DNA of 64,000 nt from Alloactinosynnema sp. L-07 (GCF_900070365.1 NZ_LN850107.1:5146001-5210000); one strand, 5' to 3'; shown: positions 28,228 through 37,864, numbered from the stretch's first letter. Notes: generated by a model not told the origin, from the letters alone. A program made the numbers and translations.

Positions 28228-28280
28228 TTTCCCGACCCCTTGTGATCTCCCGGTTCCGGGTCACCCTACGTGGTGCTCCG

Positions 28281-29702
28281 TCACGCCGAGCCGCGCGGTT
28301 CCAGCCCGCCCCGCCGGTTGCGGCGCACCGTGTGCACGATCAAGAGGGTCACCAGCAGCGCAAGCAGACCGGCGCCGGAGCCGATGACGGCCACCCGCAT
28401 CGGCGTCCAGTCCTTGACCGCGGGCGGCGGCAGGTCGATCTTGAGGTCGAGCGCCCCGTCCGCGGCGATGCCCTGCTCGCTGGGGATCATCGCGGTGAGC
28501 GCGCCGATCGGGTTGATCATGCCGTGGCCGACCAGGTTGTCCCGCCCGCCGGGCGCGGCCGGGTGCGACGAGGTGATCTTGATCCGCTCCGTGACCTGCT
28601 TGGCCGAGAGAGTCGGGAACTTCTCCCTGATGAGGGCCGCGAGACCGGCCACGTACGGCGCGGCGAAACTCGTGCCCTGGATGGCGGTGCGGTTGCCGTT
28701 CGCCAGGACCTGCATGTTCGCCAGGCCGCTGCTGTTGATCGCCGGGTCCAGCGAGATGATCTCCGTGCCGGGCGCGGCCACGGTCACCCACGGTCCCTGC
28801 ACCGAGAACTCGGCTGGGTCGCCGGTGCGGGTCATCGCCGCCACCGAGATCACGTACTCGGAGAACCACGGCGGGGTGACGATGCTGATCGGCCGGTTCG
28901 GGTCGCTGCCGTTGGTCGCGTCGGGGCAGCCGTTCTCGCCGGAGTTGCCCGCCGAGGCGACAAGGACGACGTCCTTCACCTCGAAGGCGTAGCGGAGCGC
29001 CGCCTGCAGGCCCTTCTCCGAGGCGGAGATCCCGTGCGCGGCGGCCGGGCGACAACTGTCGATCGACATGTTGAGCACCTTCACGCCCTGGTTCGCCGCG
29101 TGGACGATCGCTTGGGCGAGCGTGTCGATGGTGCCCGCGGTGGTCTCTTGGTTCGGGTTGGCCGAGTTCGGGCGCTTGCCCTTGTAGTTGGTGCTCGACT
29201 GCCGAATGGACAGGATGCGCGAGTCCGGCGCGATGCCCTTGAATCCGATGTCGGCGGGCGGCTTGGCCGCGATGATCCCCGCCACCTCCGTGCCGTGCCC
29301 GTCGCAATCCTCAAGGCCGTTGTTGGGCGCGACGAAATCGCCGCCGCCCTGCAGCCGGTCCTGGAAGTACGGGTGCGCCTTGACCCCGGTGTCGATCACA
29401 CCGACCAGGATGTCCTTGCCGGTGGCGAACCGGTGGAGTTCGTCGAAGCGCAGATGCATCTGGCCCCACGGCTTGTTCTTGAGGTCGACGCCCTGGTTGA
29501 GCGAGCTGATGCAGTCGGTGGCGCGGTTGTATGTCGTGTCCGGAGAGGACCCTTGCGGAATCGGGAAACCCGGTTCCAGCGGCGGCGGGAACGCCATCGA
29601 CGGCGGCTCCGTGGCGGGCGCCTGCTGGGCGAGCGCCATCGGCACCGCGGGCACCGTCATCATCAGCGTGGCCGCGGCCACGACAGCCGAGAGCCGACGC
29701 AT
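28281..29702 (-). CDS. mycP: Mycosin MycP, type VII secretion subtilisin-like protease
   Basis: 473 aa. It has a signal peptide (1-25), catalytic Asp104 (VGVIDTGV), His136 (DCDGHGTEVAG), oxyanion Asn253 (ASAGNSGENG) and Ser345 (QGTSFAAPYVAG). A C-terminal membrane helix (about 435-457) and a basic cytosolic tail follow. Mycosins cap the periplasmic side of the ESX channel and are needed for its stability. The ATG at 29702 overlaps the eccD stop (TGATG). The same frame stays open far upstream, but those residues lie inside eccD and are not used. Confidence 0.95.
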   Translation of the reverse strand: MRRLSAVVAAATLMMTVPAVPMALAQQAPATEPPSMAFPPPLEPGFPIPQGSSPDTTYNRATDCISSLNQGVDLKNKPWGQMHLRFDELHRFATGKDILVGVIDTGVKAHPYFQDRLQGGGDFVAPNNGLEDCDGHGTEVAGIIAAKPPADIGFKGIAPDSRILSIRQSSTNYKGKRPNSANPNQETTAGTIDTLAQAIVHAANQGVKVLNMSIDSCRPAAAHGISASEKGLQAALRYAFEVKDVVLVASAGNSGENGCPDATNGSDPNRPISIVTPPWFSEYVISVAAMTRTGDPAEFSVQGPWVTVAAPGTEIISLDPAINSSGLANMQVLANGNRTAIQGTSFAAPYVAGLAALIREKFPTLSAKQVTERIKITSSHPAAPGGRDNLVGHGMINPIGALTAMIPSEQGIAADGALDLKIDLPPPAVKDWTPMRVAVIGSGAGLLALLVTLLIVHTVRRNRRGGLEPRGSA

Positions 29703-31117
29703 CAGAACGAGACCTGCCGCAGGGTGCTGTAGAGATCCATGACCGCGAGCGCGATCGGCAGCACCGACGCGATGCAGATCGCCTCGATGATCTCGACCGT
29801 GCGGCGCAGCGGCGGGGAGAACCGCTGCTCGGGGAAGATCACGCCGAGGACGAGCGCGGCGGCGCCGAGGATCATCAGGGCGCCGAATACCCACAGCAGC
29901 CGGGAGAACGGGTCGGCCGTGGTGAGCCAGCCGAGCAGGATCCCCGCGGCGCTGACCATGCCCGATGCGAGCAGGGCGACGGCCTGGCTGCCGTTGGCGT
30001 AGGTGCGGGCGCGCAGCAGCAGCACCAGCGTGGCCACGACACCCAGGATGACGCCCGAGATCTCGGGCGAGCTCGCCGCGATGATGGCGCCGATGGCGGC
30101 GGCGAGACCGCAGCCGATGATCATGCCGGTCATGTACTCGTGGGCCAGGCCCGCGCGCCGCTCGATCGAGCGGTAGTCCGGGAAGCCGGTGTCCTCTTTG
30201 AGGTCTTCCGCGCTGCCGGGGACGTTGGGCAGCGGCAGCCGGGCGAGCTGGATGGTCAGCCTGGGCAGCACCGACAGGGCGCCGAGCGCCACCGCGACGG
30301 TGCCTGCCGCGATTCCGGGCGCGGGGTGGGCGACCAGCGTCGCCACGCCGAACGCGACGACACCGAGCACGGCCGCGCTGCCCGCCGCGACGAAGGTGGT
30401 GATGCCCGAGCCGATCAGCATGATCGACGCCGAGGCGATGATCAGCACCAGCGCGCAGCCCAGCAGCAGGCTGGCCCGGCCGGGGTGGCCCGGCACGATG
30501 GAGAGCCCGCTGACGAAGGCCAGCGGCAGCCCGCCCGCCGCGGCGATCAGCACGCCGGTGGTCCGCGCCTGGTAGCCCCGCGCGATCACCGCGCCGACCG
30601 CGACGGCGATGACGCTGGCCGCGCCCGCCGTGACCGCCGGGCCGATGTTGCCGCCGCCCCACATCGGGCCCGCCATGAACACCGCGAGGGCGCCCGCGAT
30701 CAGCGCGAGCGCGCCGGAGATGTGGCCGATCCGATTGGCCGTGGCCTTGGTCCACGGCCGGTAGCTGTCCGGGGTGGACTCGGCGATGGCATCGACGACG
30801 TCGTCGTAGAGCGCGGGCGGCGGGTTCTCGGCCCGCTTGCGCAGCTGCAGCATGTCGCCGTCGACGATGCCCAGCGAGCCGAGGGTGCGGCTGGGGTCGA
30901 GCGGGTTGTCGCCGAGCTTGGCCAGACACCAGCCGCCGTGCCGGGCGCCACCGTCCGGGGTCGCCTCCTTGGCCATGTCCAGCAGCATCGGCAGCAGGTC
31001 GGCCACGGATACGTCAGCGGGGAGCGCGACGTCGATTCGCGTTCTCGGCGCGACCACCGTCACCCGGCTGAACACGGTCGTTCCCGAAGCCACCGCCTGC
31101 CCCCTTGAGTTGTCCAC
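29702..31117 (-). CDS. eccD: Type VII secretion membrane channel protein EccD
   Basis: 471 aa. A cytosolic ubiquitin-like (YukD) domain occupies about 1-95 (RVTVVAPRTRIDVALPADVS, DPSRTLGSLGIVDGDMLQL), then about 11 membrane helices. EccD forms the central vestibule of the ESX membrane complex. The start is GTG 31117. It is coupled to mycP and divergent from the membrane-protein genes at 31228. Confidence 0.93.
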   Translation of the reverse strand: MDNSRGQAVASGTTVFSRVTVVAPRTRIDVALPADVSVADLLPMLLDMAKEATPDGGARHGGWCLAKLGDNPLDPSRTLGSLGIVDGDMLQLRKRAENPPPALYDDVVDAIAESTPDSYRPWTKATANRIGHISGALALIAGALAVFMAGPMWGGGNIGPAVTAGAASVIAVAVGAVIARGYQARTTGVLIAAAGGLPLAFVSGLSIVPGHPGRASLLLGCALVLIIASASIMLIGSGITTFVAAGSAAVLGVVAFGVATLVAHPAPGIAAGTVAVALGALSVLPRLTIQLARLPLPNVPGSAEDLKEDTGFPDYRSIERRAGLAHEYMTGMIIGCGLAAAIGAIIAASSPEISGVILGVVATLVLLLRARTYANGSQAVALLASGMVSAAGILLGWLTTADPFSRLLWVFGALMILGAAALVLGVIFPEQRFSPPLRRTVEIIEAICIASVLPIALAVMDLYSTLRQVSF

Positions 31118-31227
31118 AGGTCCGCGCGAAGAGTCCCGGACCGGCCGGAACCGCCCCTAGTATGGCCGTACCGGGTTCGGCTGGTGCGGCGGTTCCCGAG
31201 AATGCTTGACCAACTGGGGGAGGAATC

Positions 31228-31914
31228 GTGTCGGAGGGTCCGCAGGGGAGGTCGGTCTCCACGTTCGGGAAGCTGCTTCCCTTCGTTCTGGCCGCGTGGG
31301 CCGTGGCCATGGCCGTCTTCGGGTTCCTGGTCACCAGACATCCCGGCGCGCTGGTGCTGCCGCTGGTCTATCTCGTGGCCCTGGTGACGATGGCGTGGAC
31401 GGCCGCGGGCCGGACTCTGGTCGCGCGCATCGGCCTCGGGCTCGTCATGGTCGGCGCGGCGCTGGCGTTCATGGTCATGTTCTTCGTCGAGGGTGGACGC
31501 AACCCCACTTCGCTGATGTTCGGCGCGATCCTGCTGCTCGGCTCCGTCGCGGTGATCTTGCTTGGTTTACCTGGCCTGGCCGGGCCGACCTCCGTGGTGG
31601 ACTGGTTCCCGCTGCTGGCGGCGGCCGCGGCGGTCCTGATGACCGCGGTGGCCTATCTGTCCACTCGGAACCTGGGGTCGCTCGTCTTCGGCGGGTTGTT
31701 CATGGCGACCGCCGTCGTGACGATGATCGCCGCGGGCGCCACCGGCCCGCGCCGGTTCGGGCTCGGCTTGGTGGCCGTGGCGGGAGCGGTCGGGCTGATC
31801 TATTTCGCGGTGATCTCGGGGGCGGGCGTGCCCATGATCGTGTTCGGCGCGGTGGTCCTCCTCTCCGCGGGCCAGTTACTCACCGCGGGCGTGCGGCCCG
31901 CTCCGGATCAGTAG
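31228..31914 (+). CDS. Integral membrane protein with EccC-like GGRNPTSL motif
   Basis: 228 aa with about seven hydrophobic helices. Residues 89-96 read GGRNPTSL inside MFFVEGGRNPTSLMFGAILL. EccC encoded 1 kb downstream has MFQVGGRNPTSLLFGGMFL between its membrane helices, so the two share this membrane-adjacent segment. The next gene is a paralogue. It starts the plus-strand ESX operon, with GGGGGAGG ahead of GTG 31228. Family not recognised; an accessory subunit contacting EccC or EccD is inference. Confidence 0.75.
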   Translation: MSEGPQGRSVSTFGKLLPFVLAAWAVAMAVFGFLVTRHPGALVLPLVYLVALVTMAWTAAGRTLVARIGLGLVMVGAALAFMVMFFVEGGRNPTSLMFGAILLLGSVAVILLGLPGLAGPTSVVDWFPLLAAAAAVLMTAVAYLSTRNLGSLVFGGLFMATAVVTMIAAGATGPRRFGLGLVAVAGAVGLIYFAVISGAGVPMIVFGAVVLLSAGQLLTAGVRPAPDQ

Positions 31915-31954
31915 GTTTCGCGGGAACATCTCAGCTCGGGGAAGGTCGTCGGGG

Positions 31955-32536
31955 GTGGAAGGTCAGCGGGAGTTCGGCTCCCTGATGCGCATGGCGCTGC
32001 CGGTCGCGCTGTGTGTGCTCGCGGCGGGCGCGGCGGTGTTGTCGCTGGTGGTAGCCGACGGTCATTTCGGGGCGCCCGTGCCCGCGCTGGCCTATCTGGT
32101 CGCCGCGGCTGTGATGGGCTGGACGCCGGTAAGCCGCTGGCGGGTCTCGCGGGTCACGTTGGGGCTGGTGATGGTCGGATCGTCGTTCGGCACCGCGGCC
32201 CTGCTGTACGTCGCAAGCGGTGGCGTCGCCGCGCTCGTTGGTGTGGCGATGATGGTCCTCGGCGTCGGATACACGCTGATGGGCTACCGCGCGCTGCCCG
32301 CGCCCGCCGCCCGGGTCGAGTGGGCGCCGCTGGTGCTGGTCGCGGCCGCGGCGGCCCTGGTCCCGGTGATGTACCTGACCACCAGAGCCGTGGGGGCGCT
32401 CGCGATCAGCGTGCTGTTCCTGGGCGCGACGGCGGCGCGGGTGTTCGCCGCGCCGCACCGGCCGGACTGGTTAGGCGGAACCCGCCGTGCGGGACCAGGC
32501 GGTTCGATAGGTTCTTCCAAGCAGCAGTCGAGGTAA
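31955..32536 (+). CDS. Integral membrane protein, paralogue of the preceding gene
   Basis: 193 aa, about six hydrophobic helices. It aligns with the 228-aa protein over its whole length, e.g. VEWAPLVLVAAAAALVPVMY against VDWFPLLAAAAAVLMTAVAY, followed by LTTRAVGAL against LSTRNLGSL. The EccC-like GGRNPTSL segment is not kept (VASGGVAALVG in its place). It ends in a hydrophilic tail (GGSIGSSKQQSR). The start is GTG 31955; eccC begins 15 nt later. Probably a tandem duplicate within the ESX operon. Confidence 0.7.
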   Translation: MEGQREFGSLMRMALPVALCVLAAGAAVLSLVVADGHFGAPVPALAYLVAAAVMGWTPVSRWRVSRVTLGLVMVGSSFGTAALLYVASGGVAALVGVAMMVLGVGYTLMGYRALPAPAARVEWAPLVLVAAAAALVPVMYLTTRAVGALAISVLFLGATAARVFAAPHRPDWLGGTRRAGPGGSIGSSKQQSR

Positions 32537-32551
32537 AGAGGTGTCCGTCCG

Positions 32552-35500
32552 GTGAGCACGCTGCAGTTCAAGCGTTCGCCCCGGCTTGCCGCGCCGCGGC
32601 AGCCGGGTGGCGAGGTCCACCTCGAGCCGCCGCCCGAGGTGCCCAGGGTGATCCCGGGCAACATCGTCATGAAGCTGCTTCCCGGCGTCATGATCGTGAT
32701 GTCCATCGGCATGATGGTCTTCATGTTCCAGGTGGGCGGGCGAAACCCCACCTCCCTGCTGTTCGGCGGCATGTTCCTGATGTCGACCGTCGGCATGATG
32801 GCGGGCAGCGGCGGCGGGCGTGGCGGCGGCCAGAAGAAGGCCGAGATGAACGAGGACCGCAAGGACTACCTGCGCTACCTCGGCCAGATGCGCGACCGGG
32901 CCCGCGAGGCCAGCCTCGACCAGCGCGCCTCCCTGGAGTGGACCCACCCCGACCCGCAGGCCCTGTGGTCGATCGCCACGAGCAGGCGCATGTGGGAACG
33001 CCGCCAGGCCGACCCGGACTTCTGCCACCTGCGCGCGGGCCGCGGCTCGCAGCGGCTGGCCACCCGGCTCGTGCCGCCGCAGACCGGCCCTGTCGACGAG
33101 TTGGAGCCGATCGCCACGCTGGCGCTGCGCCGGTTCGTCCGCGCGCACTCGATCGTGCCCGAGCTGCCCATCCAGGTCGCCATCCGTGGGTTCGCCGCGG
33201 TCGGCCTGTCCGGCGACCGCGAGCTGACCCGCGGCCTTGCCCGCGCCCTGATCTCCCAGCTCGTCACCTTCCACACCCCCGACGACGTGCTGATCGCCGT
33301 GGTCACCGCGGGCAAGGCCAAGCAGGAGTGGGAGTGGGCGAAGTGGCTGCCGCACGCCCAGCACCCGTCCCTGGTCGACGGCATCGGCCAGCTGCGGATG
33401 ATGGCGGGCTCGCTGGCCCAGATCGAGGAATGGCTCGACGAGGAGCTGCGCGACCGGCAGCGGTTCACCCGCAACGCCCCGCCCCAGCCCGACCAGCCGC
33501 ACATCGTGATCGTCATCGATGACGGCGAGGTCACCCGCGAGGAGCAGATTCTCCTGGAGGAGGGTCTGGTCGGCGTCACGCTGATGGACCTGTCCGACTG
33601 CCTCGGCAACCTCACCGCCCGGCGCGGCCTGCGCCTGGTCGTCGAGGAAGATCGCCTCGGCGCGCGCAGCGCCAGCGGCGTGGAGTGGTTCGCCAACCCC
33701 GACAACCTCAGCGTCGCCGAGGGCGAAGCCCTGGCCCGCAAGCTCTCGCCGTATCGGCTCAGCGCCACGGCGGCCGACTCCGGCGACGACGAGCCGTTGA
33801 ACGCCAACCCCACGCTGCTCGAACTGCTCGGCATCCCGGGCGACCCGATGACCTTCGACGTGCAGCAGGCCTGGCGGCCGCGCCCGGTGCGCGACCGCTA
33901 CCGGGTCCCGTTCGGCATCGGCGAGTTCGGCCAGTTCGTCGAACTCGACATCAAGGAAGCGGCGATGGAAGGCATGGGCCCGCACGGCCTGTGCATCGGC
34001 GCCACCGGTTCCGGCAAGTCCGAGTTCCTGCGCACGCTCGTGCTGGGCATGCTGGCGACGCACTCGTCCACGACGCTGAACTTCATCCTGGTCGACTTCA
34101 AGGGTGGTGCGACGTTCCTCGGTCTGGACGACGCGCCGCACGTCGCCGCGACGATCACCAACCTGCAGGGCGACCTGACCCTGGTCGACCGCATGAAGGA
34201 CGCGCTGGCCGGTGAGATGAACCGGCGCCAGGAGGCGCTGAAGAACGGCGGCAACTTCAAGAACGTGTGGGAGTACGAGAAGGCCCGCGAGAACGGCGCC
34301 GACCTCGATCCGCTGCCCGCGCTGTTCATCGTCGTCGACGAGTTCTCCGAGCTGCTGTCGGCCAAGCCCGACTTCATCGACCTGTTCGTCGCCGTCGGCC
34401 GACTGGGCCGCTCGCTGCAGATGCACATGCTGCTCGCCTCGCAGCGGCTCGAAGAGGGCAAGCTGCGCGGCCTGGACTCCCACCTGTCCTACCGGATCGG
34501 CCTCAAGACGTTCTCCGCCGCCGAGTCGCGCGCCGCGATCGGCGTGCCGGACGCGTTCGAACTGCCGTCGGTCCCCGGCTCGGGCTACCTCAAGTACGAC
34601 ACGAGCACGATGGTCCGGTTCAAGGCCGCCTACGTCTCCGGGCCGTACCGCCCGGCGGGCATGCAGGCCGCCGGGCCCGCCGCGGCGGTCAGCGGCGATC
34701 GGCGCGCGAAGCTGTTCGTGCCCGACTATGTCGAGATCCCCAAGGAACCCGAGAAGCCGCTCGAACCGGTCGTCGAGGAGAAGAAGCCCGAGGGCGGCAC
34801 CGAGGCCAGCGAGCTCGACGTCATCGTCGGCAGGCTCATCGGCCAGGGCCCGCCCGCGCACGAGGTGTGGCTGCCGCCGCTCAACGAGCCCAACTCGCTC
34901 GACACGCTGTTCCCGCCGCTGCAGCCCACCGAGGACCGCGGCCTGTCGCCGGTCGGCTTCTACGGCAACGGCAGGCTCCAGGTGCCGCTGGGCATCATCG
35001 ACAAGCCGTTCGAGCAGCGCCGCGACCTGCTGTGGGCCGACTTCTCCGGCGCGGCGGGCCACGCGGCCATCGCGGGCGGCCCGCAGTCGGGTAAGTCGAT
35101 GATGCTGCGCACGCTGATCATGTCGATGGCGCTGACCCACACCGCCGAGGAAGTGCAGTTCTACTGCCTCGACCTCGGTGGCGGCACGATGGGCACGCTC
35201 GACAGCCTGCCGCACGTCGGTGGCGTCGCCGGGCGTATCGACCCGGACAAGGCCCGCCGCATGGTCGCCGAGGTCGTGAGCCTGGTGTCCACCCGCGAGC
35301 AGCTCTTCCGCGACCTGGGCATCGACTCGATGACCGACTTCCGCAACCGCAAGCGGCGCGGCGAGATCAAGGAAGACCCGTTCGGCGACGTCTTCCTGAT
35401 CGTCGACGGCTGGCTGAACTTCCGCCAGGAGTTCGAGTCGCTGGAGATGCAGGTCGTCAACCTGGCCGCGCAGGGACTGTCCTACGGCATCCACGTGATC

Positions 35501-36544
35501 GTGGCCGCCAACCGCTGGGCCGAGATCCGCCCCGCGCTCAAGGACCTGCTCGGCACCCGGTTCGAGCTGCGCCTCGGCGACCCGAGCGAGTCCGATGTGG
35601 ACCGTCGGGTCGCGGTCAACATCCCGGCGGGCCGCCCCGGCCGCGGCCTGTCGCGCGACAAGCTGCACTTCCTCACCGGCCTGCCCCGCATCGACGGGTC
35701 GAGCAATCCCGAGGACGTCGCGGGCGGCGTCCAGGACGCCGTAGCCAAGATCAAGGCCGCCTGGCGCGGCCGCACGGCGCCCAGGGTCCGCCTGCTGCCC
35801 GAGGTCATCTCCTACGAGGACCTGCTGGCCCAGGACACCCGCCGCGACAGCAAACTGGTCCCGATCGGCGTCGACGAGAACGAACTGGCCCCGGTCTACC
35901 TCGACTTCGACGCCGAGCCGCACTTCATGGCCTTCGCCGAGGGCGAGTCCGGCAAGACGAACCTGATCCGCAACATCGTGCGCGGCATCATGGACCGCTA
36001 CACCCCACAGGAAGCGGTCATCCTGCTGGTCGACTACCGGCGCACCATGCTGGGCTTCATCGACACCAACCACCTGCTCGGCTACGCGGTGTCGTCCAAC
36101 CAGCTCAACGACATGGTCAAGGACGTCCGCGGCTCGATGCTCAAGCGGCTCCCCGGCCCCGACGTCACCCAGGAACAGTTGAAGAACCGCTCCTGGTGGA
36201 AGGGCCCGGAACTGTTCGTCATCGTCGACGACTACGACTTGGTCGCCCCACAAGGAAACAACCCGCTCCAACCCTTGTCGGAGTTCCTCCCCCAAGCCAA
36301 GGACGTTGGCCTGCACATGATCGCCGCCCGCCGCTCCGGCGGCGCCTCGCGAGCCATGTTCGACCCGATCCTCGGCAAACTGCGCGAGATCGCGAGCCCC
36401 GGCATCGTCATGAGCGGCAGCAAGGACGAGGGCGCCCTCCTGGGCACCGTCAAGCCGTCGGCGATGCCACCCGGCCGCGGCACCTTGGTCAGCCGCAAGG
36501 TGGGCCAAGCCCTCATGCACGTGTCGTGGATTCCCCCGGAGTAA
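32552..36544 (+). CDS. eccC: Type VII secretion ATPase EccC with three ATPase domains in one chain
   Basis: 1330 aa. Two membrane helices lie around residues 42-85, with GGRNPTSL at 62-69, then three FtsK/SpoIIIE ATPase domains. Walker A sequences are GATGSGKS (from 483), GGPQSGKS (842-849) and GESGKT (1131-1136). Only domain 1 has a full Walker B with catalytic Glu (IVVDEFSELL); domains 2 and 3 have LIVDGW and VIVDDYD, as in characterised EccC proteins where domain 1 hydrolyses ATP and the others bind substrate or regulate. It powers export of WXG100 proteins. The start is GTG 32552. Confidence 0.96.
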   Translation: MSTLQFKRSPRLAAPRQPGGEVHLEPPPEVPRVIPGNIVMKLLPGVMIVMSIGMMVFMFQVGGRNPTSLLFGGMFLMSTVGMMAGSGGGRGGGQKKAEMNEDRKDYLRYLGQMRDRAREASLDQRASLEWTHPDPQALWSIATSRRMWERRQADPDFCHLRAGRGSQRLATRLVPPQTGPVDELEPIATLALRRFVRAHSIVPELPIQVAIRGFAAVGLSGDRELTRGLARALISQLVTFHTPDDVLIAVVTAGKAKQEWEWAKWLPHAQHPSLVDGIGQLRMMAGSLAQIEEWLDEELRDRQRFTRNAPPQPDQPHIVIVIDDGEVTREEQILLEEGLVGVTLMDLSDCLGNLTARRGLRLVVEEDRLGARSASGVEWFANPDNLSVAEGEALARKLSPYRLSATAADSGDDEPLNANPTLLELLGIPGDPMTFDVQQAWRPRPVRDRYRVPFGIGEFGQFVELDIKEAAMEGMGPHGLCIGATGSGKSEFLRTLVLGMLATHSSTTLNFILVDFKGGATFLGLDDAPHVAATITNLQGDLTLVDRMKDALAGEMNRRQEALKNGGNFKNVWEYEKARENGADLDPLPALFIVVDEFSELLSAKPDFIDLFVAVGRLGRSLQMHMLLASQRLEEGKLRGLDSHLSYRIGLKTFSAAESRAAIGVPDAFELPSVPGSGYLKYDTSTMVRFKAAYVSGPYRPAGMQAAGPAAAVSGDRRAKLFVPDYVEIPKEPEKPLEPVVEEKKPEGGTEASELDVIVGRLIGQGPPAHEVWLPPLNEPNSLDTLFPPLQPTEDRGLSPVGFYGNGRLQVPLGIIDKPFEQRRDLLWADFSGAAGHAAIAGGPQSGKSMMLRTLIMSMALTHTAEEVQFYCLDLGGGTMGTLDSLPHVGGVAGRIDPDKARRMVAEVVSLVSTREQLFRDLGIDSMTDFRNRKRRGEIKEDPFGDVFLIVDGWLNFRQEFESLEMQVVNLAAQGLSYGIHVIVAANRWAEIRPALKDLLGTRFELRLGDPSESDVDRRVAVNIPAGRPGRGLSRDKLHFLTGLPRIDGSSNPEDVAGGVQDAVAKIKAAWRGRTAPRVRLLPEVISYEDLLAQDTRRDSKLVPIGVDENELAPVYLDFDAEPHFMAFAEGESGKTNLIRNIVRGIMDRYTPQEAVILLVDYRRTMLGFIDTNHLLGYAVSSNQLNDMVKDVRGSMLKRLPGPDVTQEQLKNRSWWKGPELFVIVDDYDLVAPQGNNPLQPLSEFLPQAKDVGLHMIAARRSGGASRAMFDPILGKLREIASPGIVMSGSKDEGALLGTVKPSAMPPGRGTLVSRKVGQALMHVSWIPPE

Positions 36545-36553
36545 CCGCGAGAC

Positions 36554-36600
36554 CACGGCGGGCCTTGATCCGATAGTGGATCAAGGCCCGCCGTGTTTCT
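36554..36600. terminator. Rho-independent terminator after eccC
   Basis: An 18-bp perfect stem (36554-36571 with 36578-36595), 6-nt loop and TTTCT. It lies 10 nt after eccC and can also stop the opposing WxG-protein operon ending at 36632. Confidence 0.93.
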
Positions 36601-36631
36601 GTCGGTTGCCCAGTGCGGCTCGCCGCTGGGA

Positions 36632-37864
36632 TCAGTCGTCTTCGCCGATGACCGCCGGGGAAGTCTTGGTGGGCTTGCCGAAGATGTCCTCTGGGTTGCC
36701 CACCACCCGGTTGCGCGACTTGTGTTCGGCGTCGCCGCCTTGTTGGCCGCCGCCCATTCCGCCCATGCCGCCCATCATGGGCATGCCGCCCCCGAGGCCG
36801 CCCGCGGCACGGCCGCCGCCCGCCGCGGCGCCGCCCGTGTTGGCCGCCGCGGCGGGGAGACCAGCGGCGGCACCGCCCGCGGCCTCGCCCGCGTAGACGT
36901 AGCCGCCGGGTTGAGGCGGATTGACGCTCCCAGCGCCGCCGCCCATGGCACCAGCGCCACCACCGATCGCACCGCCACCGCCACCGCCCCCACCACCGCC
37001 GCCGCTTCCGGACTTGAGGGTGTCGGCGGGGGTCTCGGGCGTCTCGACCGTCGGGACGGCAGGCATTTCCGGGGTGTACGACCAGTTCGCGGCGGGCATG
37101 GTGTGCGGCATGGTGATCTTGTCGAAGACCGCGGAGCCGTCGACGCCCTCGCACAGCCGCACCAGGGCCTCCAGCACCTGCCGAACCGACTCGAACAGTT
37201 CCTTGGTCGGCCGCTTCATGTGGTCGAGGTACTGCCGGGTCCGCTCCTCGCCCTGGACCGGCAGGGTCATCGCCTCGGAGGCGGTTTCGGCGGCTTCGGC
37301 CAGCAGGCCCGCCATGTCGGTGACGATCTCGCGCAGGCCGTCGGCGGTGGCGTCGAGGACCTCGGCCATGGCGGCCATCGCGTCGGACATGTCGTGGCCC
37401 GCGAGGCCGACGCCGTTCATGTACTCGATGAAGGACTCGGCGTCGGCGCCCTGCCAGGCGGCGTCGAGGCCGCCGAGGGGCTTGGTGAGGTCGTCGGCGA
37501 CCTTGTCCGCGTGCAGGCCCGCGGCGGCCCAGCGGGCGGCCTCGGCGTGCAGGTCGCTCCAGCGGCCGACGACCGGGGCGAAGTACTCCTCAACCGGGTC
37601 CGGCACACCCAGATCGACACAGAGGCGCTGGAGGAAGTCCAGGTAGGCGCTGACGTCGGCCTCGACATCGCGGCCGTCCGGACCGCCCTTCGGCTGCGGC
37701 GGCGGCACCAAGACGCGGCCAGGTTGATCCGCCGGAACCCGCTCACCACGCCACTCGGCGACCTCCGGCCGTGCGGCCACCCGCTCGACATCCCGCGCGC
37801 CAACGCGCCACTCGTCGGTGTGTCGGTCAGCGTTCATGGATCGGTCCGCCCCGCGCCTGTCCAT
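36632..37864 (-). CDS. WxG-type ESX-associated protein with glycine-rich tail
   Basis: 410 aa. After a charged ~65-residue lead, a helical domain has the turn AAWQGADAESF (WQG 137-139), as in PPE-like and WXG100-like substrates. From about 270 on it is glycine- and alanine-rich, with MPMMGGMGGMGGGQQGGDAE, then RVVGNPEDIFGKP and an acidic end. The GGD-x-E ... R-x-x-GN end recurs in the 739-aa protein at 19326. RBS AGGGGGACC precedes ATG 37864. It is the second gene of a pair with the 104-aa WXG-like protein, 8 bp apart, inside the eccC-eccB segment, so a substrate of this ESX system is likely. Confidence 0.75.
   Translation of the reverse strand: MDRRGADRSMNADRHTDEWRVGARDVERVAARPEVAEWRGERVPADQPGRVLVPPPQPKGGPDGRDVEADVSAYLDFLQRLCVDLGVPDPVEEYFAPVVGRWSDLHAEAARWAAAGLHADKVADDLTKPLGGLDAAWQGADAESFIEYMNGVGLAGHDMSDAMAAMAEVLDATADGLREIVTDMAGLLAEAAETASEAMTLPVQGEERTRQYLDHMKRPTKELFESVRQVLEALVRLCEGVDGSAVFDKITMPHTMPAANWSYTPEMPAVPTVETPETPADTLKSGSGGGGGGGGGGGAIGGGAGAMGGGAGSVNPPQPGGYVYAGEAAGGAAAGLPAAAANTGGAAAGGGRAAGGLGGGMPMMGGMGGMGGGQQGGDAEHKSRNRVVGNPEDIFGKPTKTSPAVIGEDD

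Noticed and set aside
26272-28245. A 657-codon plus-strand frame opposite the Hsp70-like gene
   Set aside because: Complete Hsp70 motifs on the other strand make this a shadow.
28281-30929. An 882-codon version of mycP reaching into eccD
   Set aside because: The extra ~400 residues are out-of-frame eccD sequence; a proper signal peptide starts at ATG 29702.
32471-36556. A 1361-codon open frame on the strand opposite eccC
   Set aside because: It mirrors eccC codon by codon in GC-rich DNA, has an Asp/Val/Leu/Gly/Arg-biased composition with no domain, and eccC is certain.
19326-37864. Calling the two large WxG proteins PE/PPE proteins
   Set aside because: No PE/PPE signature motifs and no EspG chaperone gene; only the W-x-G helical turn is shared.
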